A program made the position numbers and the translations under genes. From contig WION01000176.1 of NCBI GenBank assembly GCA_015039365.1, positions 46,421 through 110,420 on the forward strand: a DNA stretch of 64,000 bases. The letters run 5' to 3'. Positions 9,641 to 20,233 of this stretch are shown in pieces. Position 1 is the first letter of the stretch. Each line of letters opens with the position of its first letter. The notes below the pieces were generated by a model, which saw nothing but the letters and a program-made list of their open reading frames with translations, had not been told where the DNA came from and did no database searches. Source of the stretch: Amanita rubescens. Its lineage: Eukaryota > Basidiomycota > Agaricomycetes > Agaricales > Amanitaceae.

Positions 9641-10699
9641 ATGAAACCCTATTCCGCAGCAGCAGACGTTGGGCGGAAGGGTACCACCTCCATAACGACG
9701 GAGGAAAGAAATAAATTACGCCTGAAATGGATCGACAAAGTAAAAGACTTACAAGCGCCAGAGGAGTTAACCATGCCTCCTCTACGTATAATCAACCACG
9801 AGATTCCACTAATAAATCCGAATCTCAAGATCGTTCACAGAGCGGCAAAATGCCCGGAGCCACTTAGAGATGAACTCAAGGAGAAAGTAGACCGATACCT
9901 AAAGGCGGGATACTGGGTCAGGACGGAACTACCCTCCTCGGCCCCTATGCTGATAGCCTTCAAGAAAAGCGGAAAAATAAGGACCGTCATTGACGCCAGA
10001 CAACGCAACGATAACACACTATCTGATTCCACGCCCATGCCTGATCAAGAGACGATTAGGAACGATGTGGCCCGAGCAAAATTCCGCTCGAAGATTGACT
10101 TATCCGACGCCTACAAACAGATCCGTATCTCCCCTGAACACGAGTCCCGGACTGTATTCTCCACAATCTACGGGAACATGAAAAGCATGGTAATGCAACA
10201 GGGAGACAAAAACGGGCCCGCTACTTTCCAGAAGTTAATGAACTTCTCCTTTGCCGACATGTCAGCCGTCTTCGTCCATTGCTATCAAGACGACATATTC
10301 GTGTTCTCAGACACTCGCGAGGAACACGAAGATCACTTACAGATGGTCTTTGACCGTCTCAGAAAGCTCAGGTTGTACCTAAGCAGAAACCCGGAAAAGA
10401 TCGACCTATTTTCGACAAATATGGACTGTCTGGGGTTCATAGTTGACGACGAGGGAATACATATTGATCCCTCGAAAGTTGACAAGATCACACAATGGCG
10501 AACGCCCAGAAACTACCAGGACGTCCTGAGATTCAACGGGGTCATTCAATACCTCGCTCAATACATTCCAAAGGCTACGGAATATACTGCTCCATTAACT
10601 GGAATGTGCAGTAATAACAGAGAATTTGTGTGGACAGACTTCCACGATCTCTGCTTCAAGAAACTCAAGAATTTGGTCGAGAAGAACATTGTCTGTTGA
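9641..10699 (+). CDS. Ty3/Gypsy reverse transcriptase
   Basis: This is the RNA-dependent DNA polymerase part of Pol. Visible motifs, in order: PSSAPMLIAFKKSGKIR, VIDARQRND, KIDLSDAYKQIRI with the first catalytic Asp, NGPATFQKLM, and the catalytic box YQDD at 10283-10294 (VHCYQDDIFVFS). The thumb then follows (LGFIVDDEGI, FNGVIQYLAQYIP). It ends at an in-frame TGA at 10697-10699. The next segment continues in the same frame with the RNase H domain, so the TGA truncates a once-continuous Pol. The codon fits CGA to TGA, because related elements usually have Arg near this place. The ATG at 9641 is simply the first in frame after the gag TGA. Confidence 0.9.
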   Translation: MKPYSAAADVGRKGTTSITTEERNKLRLKWIDKVKDLQAPEELTMPPLRIINHEIPLINPNLKIVHRAAKCPEPLRDELKEKVDRYLKAGYWVRTELPSSAPMLIAFKKSGKIRTVIDARQRNDNTLSDSTPMPDQETIRNDVARAKFRSKIDLSDAYKQIRISPEHESRTVFSTIYGNMKSMVMQQGDKNGPATFQKLMNFSFADMSAVFVHCYQDDIFVFSDTREEHEDHLQMVFDRLRKLRLYLSRNPEKIDLFSTNMDCLGFIVDDEGIHIDPSKVDKITQWRTPRNYQDVLRFNGVIQYLAQYIPKATEYTAPLTGMCSNNREFVWTDFHDLCFKKLKNLVEKNIVC

Positions 10700-12835
10700 C
10701 CCATAAACGGGAAACTTGACGTCCCTATTTGGGTAATCACGGACGCTTCTGTGACAGGAGTCGGCTGCTGGTACGGACAAGGGCCGACCTGGGATACGAT
10801 ATGGCCCGCGGGATTCTTCTCGCGGAAATTCACGCCTGCCCAAATGAATTACTGCACTTGGGAACAAGAGCTACTAGGCGTCCTGGAAGCATTACTGCGC
10901 TGGGAAGACAAACTCCTAGGTCTCGCTTTTACCGTCGTCACCGACCACCAGGCATTAACGTTCTTCAACGAGGCCCCGACACGATCCCACCGTAGAACAC
11001 GATGGTGGGAATACCTCTCCAGATTCAACTTTAAAATGCAGTACCTGAAGGGAGAGAAGAACATTGTCGCGGACGCGCTGTCTAGATACTTTGCGAGCGA
11101 TGAGCCGGACGAAACTCACGATGTTTCGGCATACGTCAACGCGGATTTCAGACTGGATCCGGAGCGTAATGACCTCACCATTGCTCGAACAGCAGAGTTG
11201 ATCGCGTTTAAAGTGAATGCATATCCTACTTCTGGGAGGAAGGAGCTGGTCCGCGACCATGTTGAACAACGAGCTGTAGAAGCTCAAAATATATCTCGAA
11301 GCAAAGAAACGGAGACAGAGAATCCTCCAGATATCAACCCTATCGACGGAAGCTTCCAGTCGATATTCAAGGCTTTTCCCGAGTCGTACACAAAGGACAA
11401 GTTCCTAGCTCATATCTGGGAACATACCGACAGGTTCAACAAGTTTTTAAAGCAGAAGGATCTGCTTTGGACCAATAACAGGACGGGATCAAGAGTCGTC
11501 TGTGTCCCTGACGGCCTGCTCAAAGGGAAATCTCTGAAAGGGCTCGTCATTGACGCCTGTCACCAGACTATTGGCCACTTAGGAACTGAGCGAACGCTCA
11601 AATACATCAGACGTTGGTTCTGGTGGGCCACAATGGCTGAAGATGTTGATGACTTCTGCAAATCATGCGGAAAATGTCAGACGACGAAACACTCCCGACA
11701 GAAGAGCCCAGGATGGCTCCATAACATGACATTCCCTTCACGGCCTTGGGAAAGCATCGGCATGGACTTTGTTGGCCCCTTCGTTGAAGTAGACAACTTC
11801 AACTACATCCTCCTTGTCGTTTGTCGAATGACAGGGATGGTACACTTAATCCCGACGCGAACCGACGTATCAGCCAAACGAGTGGCTGAATTATACGTTA
11901 AGGAGATCGTCAGGCTTCATGGCATCCCGGAGTCCATCGTGTCTGACCGCGACACGAAGTTCACGTCCCAATTCTGGAAGGAATTAAGCAAAATCCTAGG
12001 CCAGCGTTTGCTGATGTCCTCGTCATACCACCCTCAAACCGACGGTTTGTCGGAAAGAGCCATTCAAACCATGTTGCAAGTTCTGCGATCAGTGGTGAAT
12101 GACTACCAGACGAACTGGGTGGAACAATTGCCACTGGTGGAATTCGCCATGAACTCTGCTCACAACAAAACCACTGGCCACGCCCCCTTCGAAGCAAACT
12201 ATGGATGGCTACCTCGTATGATACGTGGCGCCAGCTTCGATAGCCCACGAGAGGGCGTGAAGCAATTCGTCGAGCGGATCACAGGCGTACTGGACAAGAC
12301 CTTCGACAACATCACCGTACAAAGAACTCGTCAGGCTAAACAGGCTAACAAGCACCGACGAGATGGACAAAATTTCCAAAAGGACGACTTAGTGCTCCTT
12401 TCGATGGAAAACATTAACCTCCCTCGTGGACGCGCTAGGAAACTGTGTCCGAAGTTTATCGGACCATTCAAGATCATCAAAGCTTACCTGGAGAGTTCAA
12501 CTTACAAGCTGGAGCTCTCTCCCGACTTACTATCTCGTAAAATGCATGATGTATTCCACGAGAAGCTACTAAAACAATTCGTTGGGAATGATCCTGACAA
12601 GTTCCCGAAAAGGGAATCGCAAACGAACTACGACGTCGGTGTGGACCCGGAACGTGAATGGGTTGTAGAGGCCATCGAGGATCACAAGTGGATGCCCCGC
12701 CTTAAATTCAAGGTGCGATGGGCTCTGGGTGATTTCACCTGGGAACCACTACATGTGGTCAATGATCTCGAAGCCTTGGATCACTACCTGGAACTCGAAG
12801 GAGTTACCAAGCCCTCCGAACTTCGGAGAGTTTGA
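10700..12835 (+). CDS. RNase H, integrase and chromodomain of Pol
   Basis: This continues the Pol frame after the TGA. RNase H: VITDASVTGVG with its Asp, EQELLGVLEAL with its Glu, VVTDHQAL, and KNIVADALSR at about 11060. Integrase: the HHCC zinc-binding region (HQTIGHL...CKSCGKCQ, 11560-11690). The catalytic triad follows: GMDFVGPF, then SDRDTKFTS, then the Glu of GLSERAIQTM (about 11760-12070). A GPF/Y-like stretch (KFIGPFKII) is at about 12455. C-terminal chromodomain: EWVVEAIEDH, then FKVRWALGDFTWEPL (12655-12760). In this family the chromodomain is thought to direct integration to modified histones. The first ATG in frame lies just upstream of 10751. The end is TGA, and again the frame downstream is the same. 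Confidence 0.92.
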   Translation, partial: PINGKLDVPIWVITDASVTGVGCWYGQGPTWDTIWPAGFFSRKFTPAQMNYCTWEQELLGVLEALLRWEDKLLGLAFTVVTDHQALTFFNEAPTRSHRRTRWWEYLSRFNFKMQYLKGEKNIVADALSRYFASDEPDETHDVSAYVNADFRLDPERNDLTIARTAELIAFKVNAYPTSGRKELVRDHVEQRAVEAQNISRSKETETENPPDINPIDGSFQSIFKAFPESYTKDKFLAHIWEHTDRFNKFLKQKDLLWTNNRTGSRVVCVPDGLLKGKSLKGLVIDACHQTIGHLGTERTLKYIRRWFWWATMAEDVDDFCKSCGKCQTTKHSRQKSPGWLHNMTFPSRPWESIGMDFVGPFVEVDNFNYILLVVCRMTGMVHLIPTRTDVSAKRVAELYVKEIVRLHGIPESIVSDRDTKFTSQFWKELSKILGQRLLMSSSYHPQTDGLSERAIQTMLQVLRSVVNDYQTNWVEQLPLVEFAMNSAHNKTTGHAPFEANYGWLPRMIRGASFDSPREGVKQFVERITGVLDKTFDNITVQRTRQAKQANKHRRDGQNFQKDDLVLLSMENINLPRGRARKLCPKFIGPFKIIKAYLESSTYKLELSPDLLSRKMHDVFHEKLLKQFVGNDPDKFPKRESQTNYDVGVDPEREWVVEAIEDHKWMPRLKFKVRWALGDFTWEPLHVVNDLEALDHYLELEGVTKPSELRRV

Positions 12836-12955
12836 CCTTCGGTGGCAGTGTACCCTCCCGATTGGCCCGTCTTACGCCAGTTACCAAATTGGGAGATCCA
12901 TGTAAGACAGCTGTGGGAACCTCCCACGCGTCCTCTCTTTTATCACTCCATCCTC

Positions 12956-14866
12956 ATGTCCACATCGCGCGACTTCACCTTTAGCCGACAACCCTCGCAA
13001 AACGAGAATACGCGCTCAAAGCGCGGTCTGTCCTCACCCCCGCAAGTCACGGGTAGGGAAAAAGATCGCCGGAGACGCACTCGCTCTCCCTCACCCGACG
13101 AATCCCGAGGACTCTCCTCGCGTCGCCGGCCCGTCGACGCTGCCGATTTCCTTTCCAAAGTACTGCCGGAGTGGGAAGTACATGAATCCACTCATATCCT
13201 ACTCCACCTCACCAAATGCGAAGAGTGTGCGGACTTCGCCGCACACGTAGCCAAACAGACTCAGGGCGGAGCCCTTGAGATTTTTATCGACAAACAGAAA
13301 CGACACTGGCGTCGAGTTCTAGAAGAAGAAAACAGAAGAGATCGGGAAGACGCCTACCAAGCGGGTATCCGATCTGCTGATCGAGAAGTCGGTGCTCTTA
13401 AGGACGAGCTTGACCGGTACCGCTGCCGTGCCGAAAACTTGGAACGAGACATAGACGAGTTACTTGATAAGAACCGTCGGCTCGAAAGCAGCCTGAATAG
13501 CCAAGGGCCTCATTTCCGTAGGGGAGAAACCCGAGGTAGACCCACGGGCAGTGAATTCAGGAGACCTCAATCTCCAGCACGGGGATATGAACGAAGCCAA
13601 CCGCCATCAGTCCCTGTACAGCCGGACCGATCCTTGCTATCTAGAATTGAAGGAAGCCCTGCTCCTTCGACGGCCAAACCCACCTCCTCTGCGAAAGAGA
13701 AGGAAAAAGAACAGGCTACGGGCCTAGACGCGCCACCTCCTCCTACTGAGCCAACCCCGCGATCCCCATCACCTCAGAGCGACGTATCTTCAAACATTCG
13801 AGTAAAAGGGACCGGCAAAGCTCCCAAGATGTACCTGACGGACGACTCTGATGAGGTTTCGATACCGGATGAAGAAGGGCTAGATCGACACGATACGCCC
13901 GAGGGGGAAGATTCTCCCCCTTCCAAGGCAGAAGATGCTTTTCAACCGATGACAAACAGTCAATACATTGGAGATCAAACCCCCTTCTGTCTCGACAAGG
14001 ATTCCAAAGCATTCCAGAGCAAACACGGTCACGTCTGCGTTAGCGACCCGACACACTGGAATCGTAGTAGCTCAGCGCTGTTCGAAAAGGCGAACCGTCT
14101 CAGAGGATATCGACTATGGGTCAGCGGATTCCCGATGCAGATGGCGAAGGAAGCTTCCTTTGTCCCATTCGACCAATGATCGGACGCTCAACGTTGGACC
14201 GTTCGAGATGCTACAAGAGTTGGGTACCTTCCCCTGCTTAGCGCTCGGGCTGAGCCCGACGTTGAAAAGCTGGCGGAGGAGAACCGCTTACCCTCCTTCT
14301 TGCGACGAAACCCAGACGGCCGCCTGAACGCGAAGGACGTCACGGCTTGGCTACTCCTTAAGATGACAGAACCTGAAGAACCACAGGTTACTGAGTGGTT
14401 CTGGTGGACTGCCTGCCGCCTGTTTGCACGTCTCAGAGATTACAAGGAGGCATTAGATCGGCTAAGCCTGCGCGACGAGCCAAAGGGCTATGTCCCTATC
14501 CATCTCACGTTCTTCCGAGAGCTCACTAGGGATGAACTCGCGCTCCACTTCCACCGCTGCGGAGTCCGAGTATCCGATTGCACCAGTCACCTGTGGGACT
14601 TCTCGAGGAATTACCTTCGAGGAAGATCATCCCCAGCACTGCCCCCCTGGTCAACCTTGCCCCCCTCACGGCCTAGAGAATCCCGGCCGTCGAGCTCTCA
14701 GAGAAAGAAACGCGGCTACAAGGCCTTCACCGATCGCGGTCAGGAACCACCTCACCACCACTCTTCAAATACCGTCACTGGATCGACCAGTGAACCTGCA
14801 AGACATCATCAAGGCCATCGCGTCCAAGGACCTTCTCAGAACGATGCAAGCATGCACGTCGATTAA
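12956..14866 (+). CDS. Third ORF downstream of integrase, coiled-coil protein of unknown function
   Basis: An open frame of 636 codons lies between integrase and the 3' LTR, interrupted by one TGA at 14177-14179. The first ATG in frame is 12956. The frame is also open back to the pol TGA. Residues about 1-60 are Arg/Ser-rich. Residues about 60-110 have a CxxC pair (KCEECADF). Residues about 120-185 are a strong heptad-like coiled coil (EEENRRDREDAYQ, LDELDRYRCRAENLE-like). A Pro/Ser/Lys-rich linker with an acidic patch follows. After the TGA the sequence is Trp-rich (EWFWWTACRLFARL) and then basic (QRKKRGYKAF). The final stop is TAA. It is neither env-like nor a known Pol domain that I recognise. 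It may be an accessory or nucleocapsid-like protein. Confidence 0.6.
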
Positions 14867-14910
14867 GCACAACGTCAGTTTAATTGATCGGATCTCCCAG
14901 GTTCAATCCT

Positions 14911-14921
14911 GCAGGGGAGAG
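14911..14921 (+). promoter_or_regulatory. Polypurine tract
   Basis: GCAGGGGAGAG directly precedes the TG of the 3' LTR. A purine run in this position primes plus-strand synthesis in LTR retrotransposons. Confidence 0.8.
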
Positions 14922-15193
14922 TGTAAGGCTCGTACGTCAGTAGAAGCCGGACGTCGTATATATCTATGCTCAAGACTCTGGGGAGTTTGTCTAACTCCCA
15001 ATTTTATCTCTTTCCGTATATAGCATTAGTATAGTTACGCGTGACTACTTAAGTCACCTTATACCTATTAGATAAGCAGTCAATTCTTGTAACGCGCACA
15101 TTAGCACTACCGGAATACACCCAGTACAGTGCACCGCGCGTTTGAATAACTCGGAGATTATATCTCCACTATCATAAACTTATCAACTTTACA
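14922..15193 (+). repeat. 3' LTR of the Gypsy element
   Basis: 272 bp, TG...CA, followed by the CATCC duplication (15194-15198). It keeps four CpGs that the 5' LTR has lost (for example CG at 15040, where the 5' LTR has TG at 4045). Confidence 0.95.
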
Positions 15194-15965
15194 CATCCGA
15201 GCCTAAAAGAAGTTCGGTCACCTTCGCAGAGGTTCATTTCCCCCGTATTTCAGCGTCGTCTCGTTTTCCGCTCAGCGCGCAAGTATCGTCAAGTGTCCAT
15301 CGTTATCCTAGGCTATCCTCAAGTCCACTTCTCGGAGCTCAACGTCAGCGCCGCGGTCGTCGCATAGATTTCCTTTTATTTCGTTTCTTTTCGATTTCTT
15401 TTACTTTACACTCACAAAGTCCCTTCCCTATATAGAATATCGGCGCGTGCTCGTCGGCACGACGCTTACTTAGCTACCTATTCCGTTCCCTTTTACTTTA
15501 GCCTAACTAAAAATAACTAACATATATATTCTGTCTTAGATAGACAGAGAAATAGATTTTCCATTCCCCCTTTTCCCTCAGAGTCGAAATTTGAAGCTAG
15601 TATCGAGTTCACTGCGTCCAGAGTTGTGTCCTTTGAGTCCTGCGATTGCGTCTTACTGCGGTTTTTAGTCCTTTCTGCGATTCACTGCGTTCTAGAAGTT
15701 CGAGTTTCTTCATTTAGCTGCGACTTCGATTATCTTAGGTTCCCCTCCTTGCCACACTCATCCTCTACTGCTTATTCGATCAAATACTACTTTACGAGGC
15801 GTCTGAGAAGTCTCCTGGACTCGCAAAACAAAAGCGAACTTCGACCGTCGTTCAATCCTCTTCGATCCCTTCTTTTACCTTCGGTTCCCTGCACTAAGAG
15901 GGTGCCACTGCACTTCAGGTGTTTGTTGGGTTTGGTTTGTGGTTGAGTGCGCTCGCTGCGTATCA

Positions 15966-18900
15966 ACGCGCACGCAGTAAGCGGAAATATTTGACCATAG
16001 CCTCCCGATGTGCTGGTCTAGTCCAAGGCTGATCTCGAACGTCTGAAGAAGTAATACGTAAAAAGTCGAATTTGGCAAGGAATGAATAATCGGCTATGTC
16101 CTTCCAGGAAACCGGTGGGCGCTCAAGCTGTGCTGCTATGGTGTTGTACCGAGCTATTGCATTTCGTATCGCTGCCGAACATCTCTTTAATGCCTTACTA
16201 ATGTACTGCCGGAGCCTGTATCCTGTAGTAAGCATTTGTCAGAATCAATTAGGTTAGTAGAAGTAGATTAGCTAGAAATAGGCGTACCCGTTCCTGATGC
16301 ATTCATCTTGGTAAGCTCAAATAGGCGCATAACGACGAGCCGCTCCAGCTCGTCGATAGCCGTTTTATATTTTAGCTTCATGTCTAACTTCTCGAATTCT
16401 TGATATTCCGGTGTTGTCTCATTCCATCGCTCTGATACCGGAATTTTGAGCAACACCTCATATCCAGACACAAGCTTTCCAGATTCTTCGAGTCATTCAA
16501 AAGCTGCTTCAACTTTATGTCTCATTTCGGTGATGGTGGAGATAAGGTCTTCCGTAATAGGGACGCTGGTGTAAACGGTATTCGCCAATGCCCGCACTGT
16601 TCCCCATTCGTCACTATAATAGTGCGGAGTAAAAAAGGAGATAAGAATTCAAACATAAAGTTACGTACTGGGCCTTTTTCAATTTTTTGAGAGCTTGGAC
16701 ATATTTGATTTTCGTTTGGATCAGGGGCGCAGTCTGTTTGAGAGTTGCGAAGTGCTCTCTCTCCGCCTCAATATACTGTTCAAATTGTTCTTTGCCGCAG
16801 CCAAGCTCATTCTGGAGAACTTGGAGTTCATATTCCAGTGTACTGATAGCCTTTTTCGCTTCCTTGTAATGTCTGACAAGAAATAGGCCTTATAATCACC
16901 GTTGACATCAGAATTCCCATCACACGAAAATTTTGAATACATACTAAGTAAGCTGTATTTGTCTTGATCCCAAAAGGAGAAGTGTTCCTCAATGGCTTGA
17001 TGGCGGTGAAACCGGCTTGCATATCGTGTACCCCGAGCAACTGCATTGGACAAAGAGAATACTTGCTCACAACCTTCGCCATCTGAGTGTCCAGTGCCAC
17101 TGAGATAAAGTGGATGCCATTGCAATTGGCAAACCCGATTATGTGCGTGTCCATGAAACGCTCCTACCATCATCTGAAACTCCAAATCCTTCGCACGCTC
17201 GCCGAGACGGCTGTTAGCGACGGTCTTTGAGAAGGAGCATCCAATGTCATATGCACAGCCGATCTTCTTTCCCACATCATCCATCAAACGGCTCACCATC
17301 GCCAAGGGATACTTTGCGCTGGGAAGAGACAGTGAGAAAATAGTTCAATAGAAATGGTACACTCACAGTTCACCACTTTTTACCATATCGCATGCATAAA
17401 GCACCATGCGATGGCGACAGGTGGTAATGAAGACACCGGTTTCCTCGAACAGTTCAAACATTTGTTTCCGCTGCTCAGGTCCTGCGTTTTTCCACCGCTC
17501 CTTACAGGTTAGTCCATCTGATTCGCCTTCCAAAGTAGTTTGTTGATTTCGGTCAGTGTCGCCGTCATCATCGTCATCCTGATTAATTATTTGATTAGCC
17601 GAATAAGTACAGCAATTAGTTCCTGGCGACGCACCAAATTTTCGGCAACTTCATTGCTGAATTCGTCTACAAGCTCCCGTGGTAGCCAACAGGGATTCTT
17701 TATTGCCCGATTGTCAGGTCGTTCCTTCTCATGCCCACGAAACGAAGTCCCGATGCGCTTTAAAGAATTATTACCATCCATGGAAACGAGGACAGAAAAT
17801 TTGAGCGACGGCTCTTGGGGAACTGAGTAGAAACAAGCAGGGCAAAGCTGTTCGAGCCGTTGCTGTGTGCTACTGAATCCAAGAGCGGCTTTGATTTCTT
17901 TGTCGATACGACGGCATATTTCCAGGTACATGTCATAGGCGATCGAGAATTGTATTTGCAAGTAGTTACGAAAAGGTACCTGTAGTTCAGTATGTTCAGT
18001 TGACAAATCTTCATAAATGGCTAGTACGTACGTTGTGAAGGTGACATAAGGTTTTACACATTGCTTCAATGCTAAATCGGGGACAAGTCCGGTGTATTTG
18101 CCGAAATGCCGCAAGAGTACAAAGAGAGATTGCTACTGTTGGGTGTAGGGGCGCACATCCGAGGTATCCGTTCCGAAGGAGAATTTCGTTCGGATACTTG
18201 TCTCCAACAGAATAAGAAAGTGATAGGCGGCGGCAGACTAGAAATGGTGGTATTTAGTCAACTGAGGTAAGTATGTAAGAACTGAGTACGTACCAAACAT
18301 ATCAACGGTGACAACATCAAAGTGCGCGCTTGAATCAGATGTCCCGCCTGCACAATTCTGTCTTGCGCCCTCCATATTACCCTCCTCCCCTTCGTAAGCG
18401 CAGCCCTCATTCGGGTCCTCGGAGTCCAGGTGCTGATTTTCCCTTGCTTCAGTTGTACAGAGCCCACCGCGATCCTGGCGTGATCGATATTGAAGGTATG
18501 ACTTGACTAAAAGATCTGCTTGGATTGCCCAGTGGTGATCGCGCAGCTCATTACGATCATGGCGGAAGCGATCATCCGTCCGACGGCTTTATGCAGATAA
18601 ATTCATTCAGTGATAGTGCCACGTGAAATAATAGAAATGGTTCTTACTATCCTGTGTTCTTTTCAATTTCTTCCGCAAGGTCTTCAAAAACTTCATGTTC
18701 ACCGCCCTCATGGCTGAAGTCGAAGCCTTCTTCTCCAGGGGGCACCTTAAATCTGACCGCGTCAACATCAGCCGCATGACCTACGGTATCAATATCCATT
18801 TCCGCTACCGCTGCACGCTCTTGTTCATTCAGTTCTAACAAAAGGTAATGCTATCAGTTTTCATTTTTATGCCATTAACCGTATTTGATCAGACCTTGAA

Positions 18901-19060
18901 TGGCAGCATGTCGGCTTGCTTCATTCGCCAATCGCCGTTCTGCTTGCTTGTTGGCCGCGAGCACGATCGATTCACGTCCCAGACGATGGCTGGAGCGGAT
19001 GATAGAACTCTTCGAAAGTCCCTTATGCTTCGTTATTTTACTTTTCTTGTACATTTGCAA
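15966..19060 (-). pseudogene. KDZ transposase, N-terminal and central part
   Basis: This is the body of a KDZ cut-and-paste transposase, read from about 19060 down. Spliced segments in order: SHRLGRESIVLAANKQAERR; DIDTVGHAADV, then RFKVPPGEEGFDFSHEGGEH; HHWAIQADLLVKSYL; NEILLRNGYLGCAPLHPTVA; LCPACFYSV, then SMDGNNSLKR (the CxC region); CKERWKNAGPEQRKQMFELF; GCAYDIGCSFSKT; FHGHAHNRVCQLQWHP, then GTGHSDGEGCEQVFSLSN with its acidic residues; a coiled segment (LEYELQVLQNELG); and finally KYFRLLRAR at 15966. Introns are about 45-60 bp. The last 110 residues lie at 2557-2884, beyond the nested insertions. Start and small N-terminal exons are approximate. I found no terminal repeats for the KDZ element itself. 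Confidence 0.85.
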
Positions 19061-20233
19061 CAGGAAACTGGCCCAGGAGTGTATAAGTCAACGAGTTAGA
19101 AAATGTACGCGGCATTGACTCAAGTAGTATGGTGCCGTGGGAACTGATGCTTATCTTTCTATTAGATTATAGATAGCACGTTTCTCAGTAAATCTCTACT
19201 TATATACGCAGCTTGGGGCAACATACCAAAAGTGTAGTGCCAAAAGCAGTAGTTTTCGGCAATGAGCATAATTGCATGCCTTAAAGGGGCAAAAGAGTTG
19301 TTGACTTCCTTGATCGATTAAACCCAGGCCGGCGCTTGCGCCGTGTGTCGAATTTTACTACCTCAAAAATGTCCAGTGCGGTCGAAGAGGAGATCATGGC
19401 CCGGGCAACAAGTACGAGAGTAGTCAAACCAGCGAGTGAGTTTGACGTAGATCTTTGGCAAGGATGCGGTCTTCCTCCGCACCGCGTCCACGCACTTGCA
19501 GATTAGATAGACATAAAGACTGTTGGCAAGCCTCATACACTACCAACTCTGCTTCATCCAAACAAGCCCTAGGCTACTATTATTATTGAGCTTCCACCCC
19601 AAAAAGGAAACGCTCGCATCCTGCGTTTCCTTTTTGGGCCGCAACGACGTCTGACATGCCCACTCTATTTGGTCATCTATTTACCTTTCTCTTTGGCCAT
19701 CTCTTTGGCCTAACTCACGACCCACCACGCCCCAGCGATGTCCTACCACCCTCCCACGATATCTGACTATCGCAGAACTACCAAGCCAAAGACATGCATT
19801 GACGAGCGAGGAGCAGAGCGTGGGAAAGCCGGGGAGTTACCGGCTAGCTATAATGATTGTCTAACCGGCGCAAATTGTGAGTGTTGCCCGTGCTTGTAGT
19901 GGATCCCATTGGTGTATGTATCTATTTTGTAAGCGATTTAAGAGGAAACGAGAGGAGAGAACAGTGCCGACGACGAGATATATGACGAGCATCGAAGAAA
20001 GCGAGTGTGGGAAAATTACGGAAATTGCCGACCATCACAGCCACATTGAATTTAATTGTGTGCTCTATTTGTACACCCTCCGGAATTTTGTCAAGTTGGT
20101 GAGGGTAACTTGAAGCAGGACAATATAAAGAGTGTGGGAATGCTTATGCAATGTCAATCATTACATAATTGGGGTAATTGGATATTATTTTAAGTTGCCT
20201 TAGGGGGGTATTAAGGGACATATTTATTGGCAG
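19061..20233. other. Intergenic, no supported gene
   Basis: Apart from the hairpin at 19598-19638 I see nothing firm. An open frame at 19877-20113 is short and has no recognisable content. A tract GGGGGGTATTAAGGG near 20205 may be a transposon scar. Confidence 0.35.
19598..19638. repeat. Perfect 16-bp hairpin
   Basis: CCCAAAAAGGAAACGC (19598-19613) and its exact complement (19623-19638) flank a 9-base loop. The AAAAAGGAAA core resembles motifs repeated in the gag palindrome arms. It could be a foldback tip or part of a terminator or attenuator-like structure. No gene end adjoins it. Confidence 0.6.

Larger units (their letters stand above)
3927..15193 (+). mobile_element. Complete chromodomain Ty3/Gypsy LTR retrotransposon with target duplication CATCC
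   Basis: LTRs of 272 bp begin TGTAAGG and end TTTACA. The 5-bp duplication CATCC is exact at 3922-3926 and 15194-15198. Internal order is gag, protease, reverse transcriptase, RNase H, integrase, chromodomain, an extra ORF, a purine tract and the 3' LTR. This is the chromovirus order with an added 3' ORF. The LTRs differ at only four positions, so insertion is recent on the evolutionary scale. The element is not intact: a 2.7 kb palindrome disrupts gag, and several in-frame TGA codons interrupt the long frame. I could not identify a standard tRNA primer-binding site directly after the 5' LTR. Confidence 0.95.
2885..15965. mobile_element. Outer TG...CA element (solo-LTR-like) in the KDZ gene, carrying the Gypsy insertion
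   Basis: The ends are TGATGG and GTATCA, flanked by the direct repeat ACGC at 2881-2884 and 15966-15969. Without the inner Gypsy element and its duplication it is about 1,809 bp (2885-3926 plus 15199-15965). TG...CA ends with a 4-bp duplication fit an LTR. The right part has a TATA-like CCTATATAGAA near 15431. I see only one copy, so it is either a long solo LTR or a non-autonomous element. It also holds a 238-codon open frame (3197-3913), which is unusual for an LTR. The boundary is well supported because removing it repairs the KDZ reading frame. The class is less certain. Confidence 0.6.

Noticed and set aside
15626..15946. Open frame of 106 codons downstream of the Gypsy element
   Set aside because: It lies within the right part of the outer element, has biased Ser/Leu/Arg content, no domain, and ends at the element terminus.
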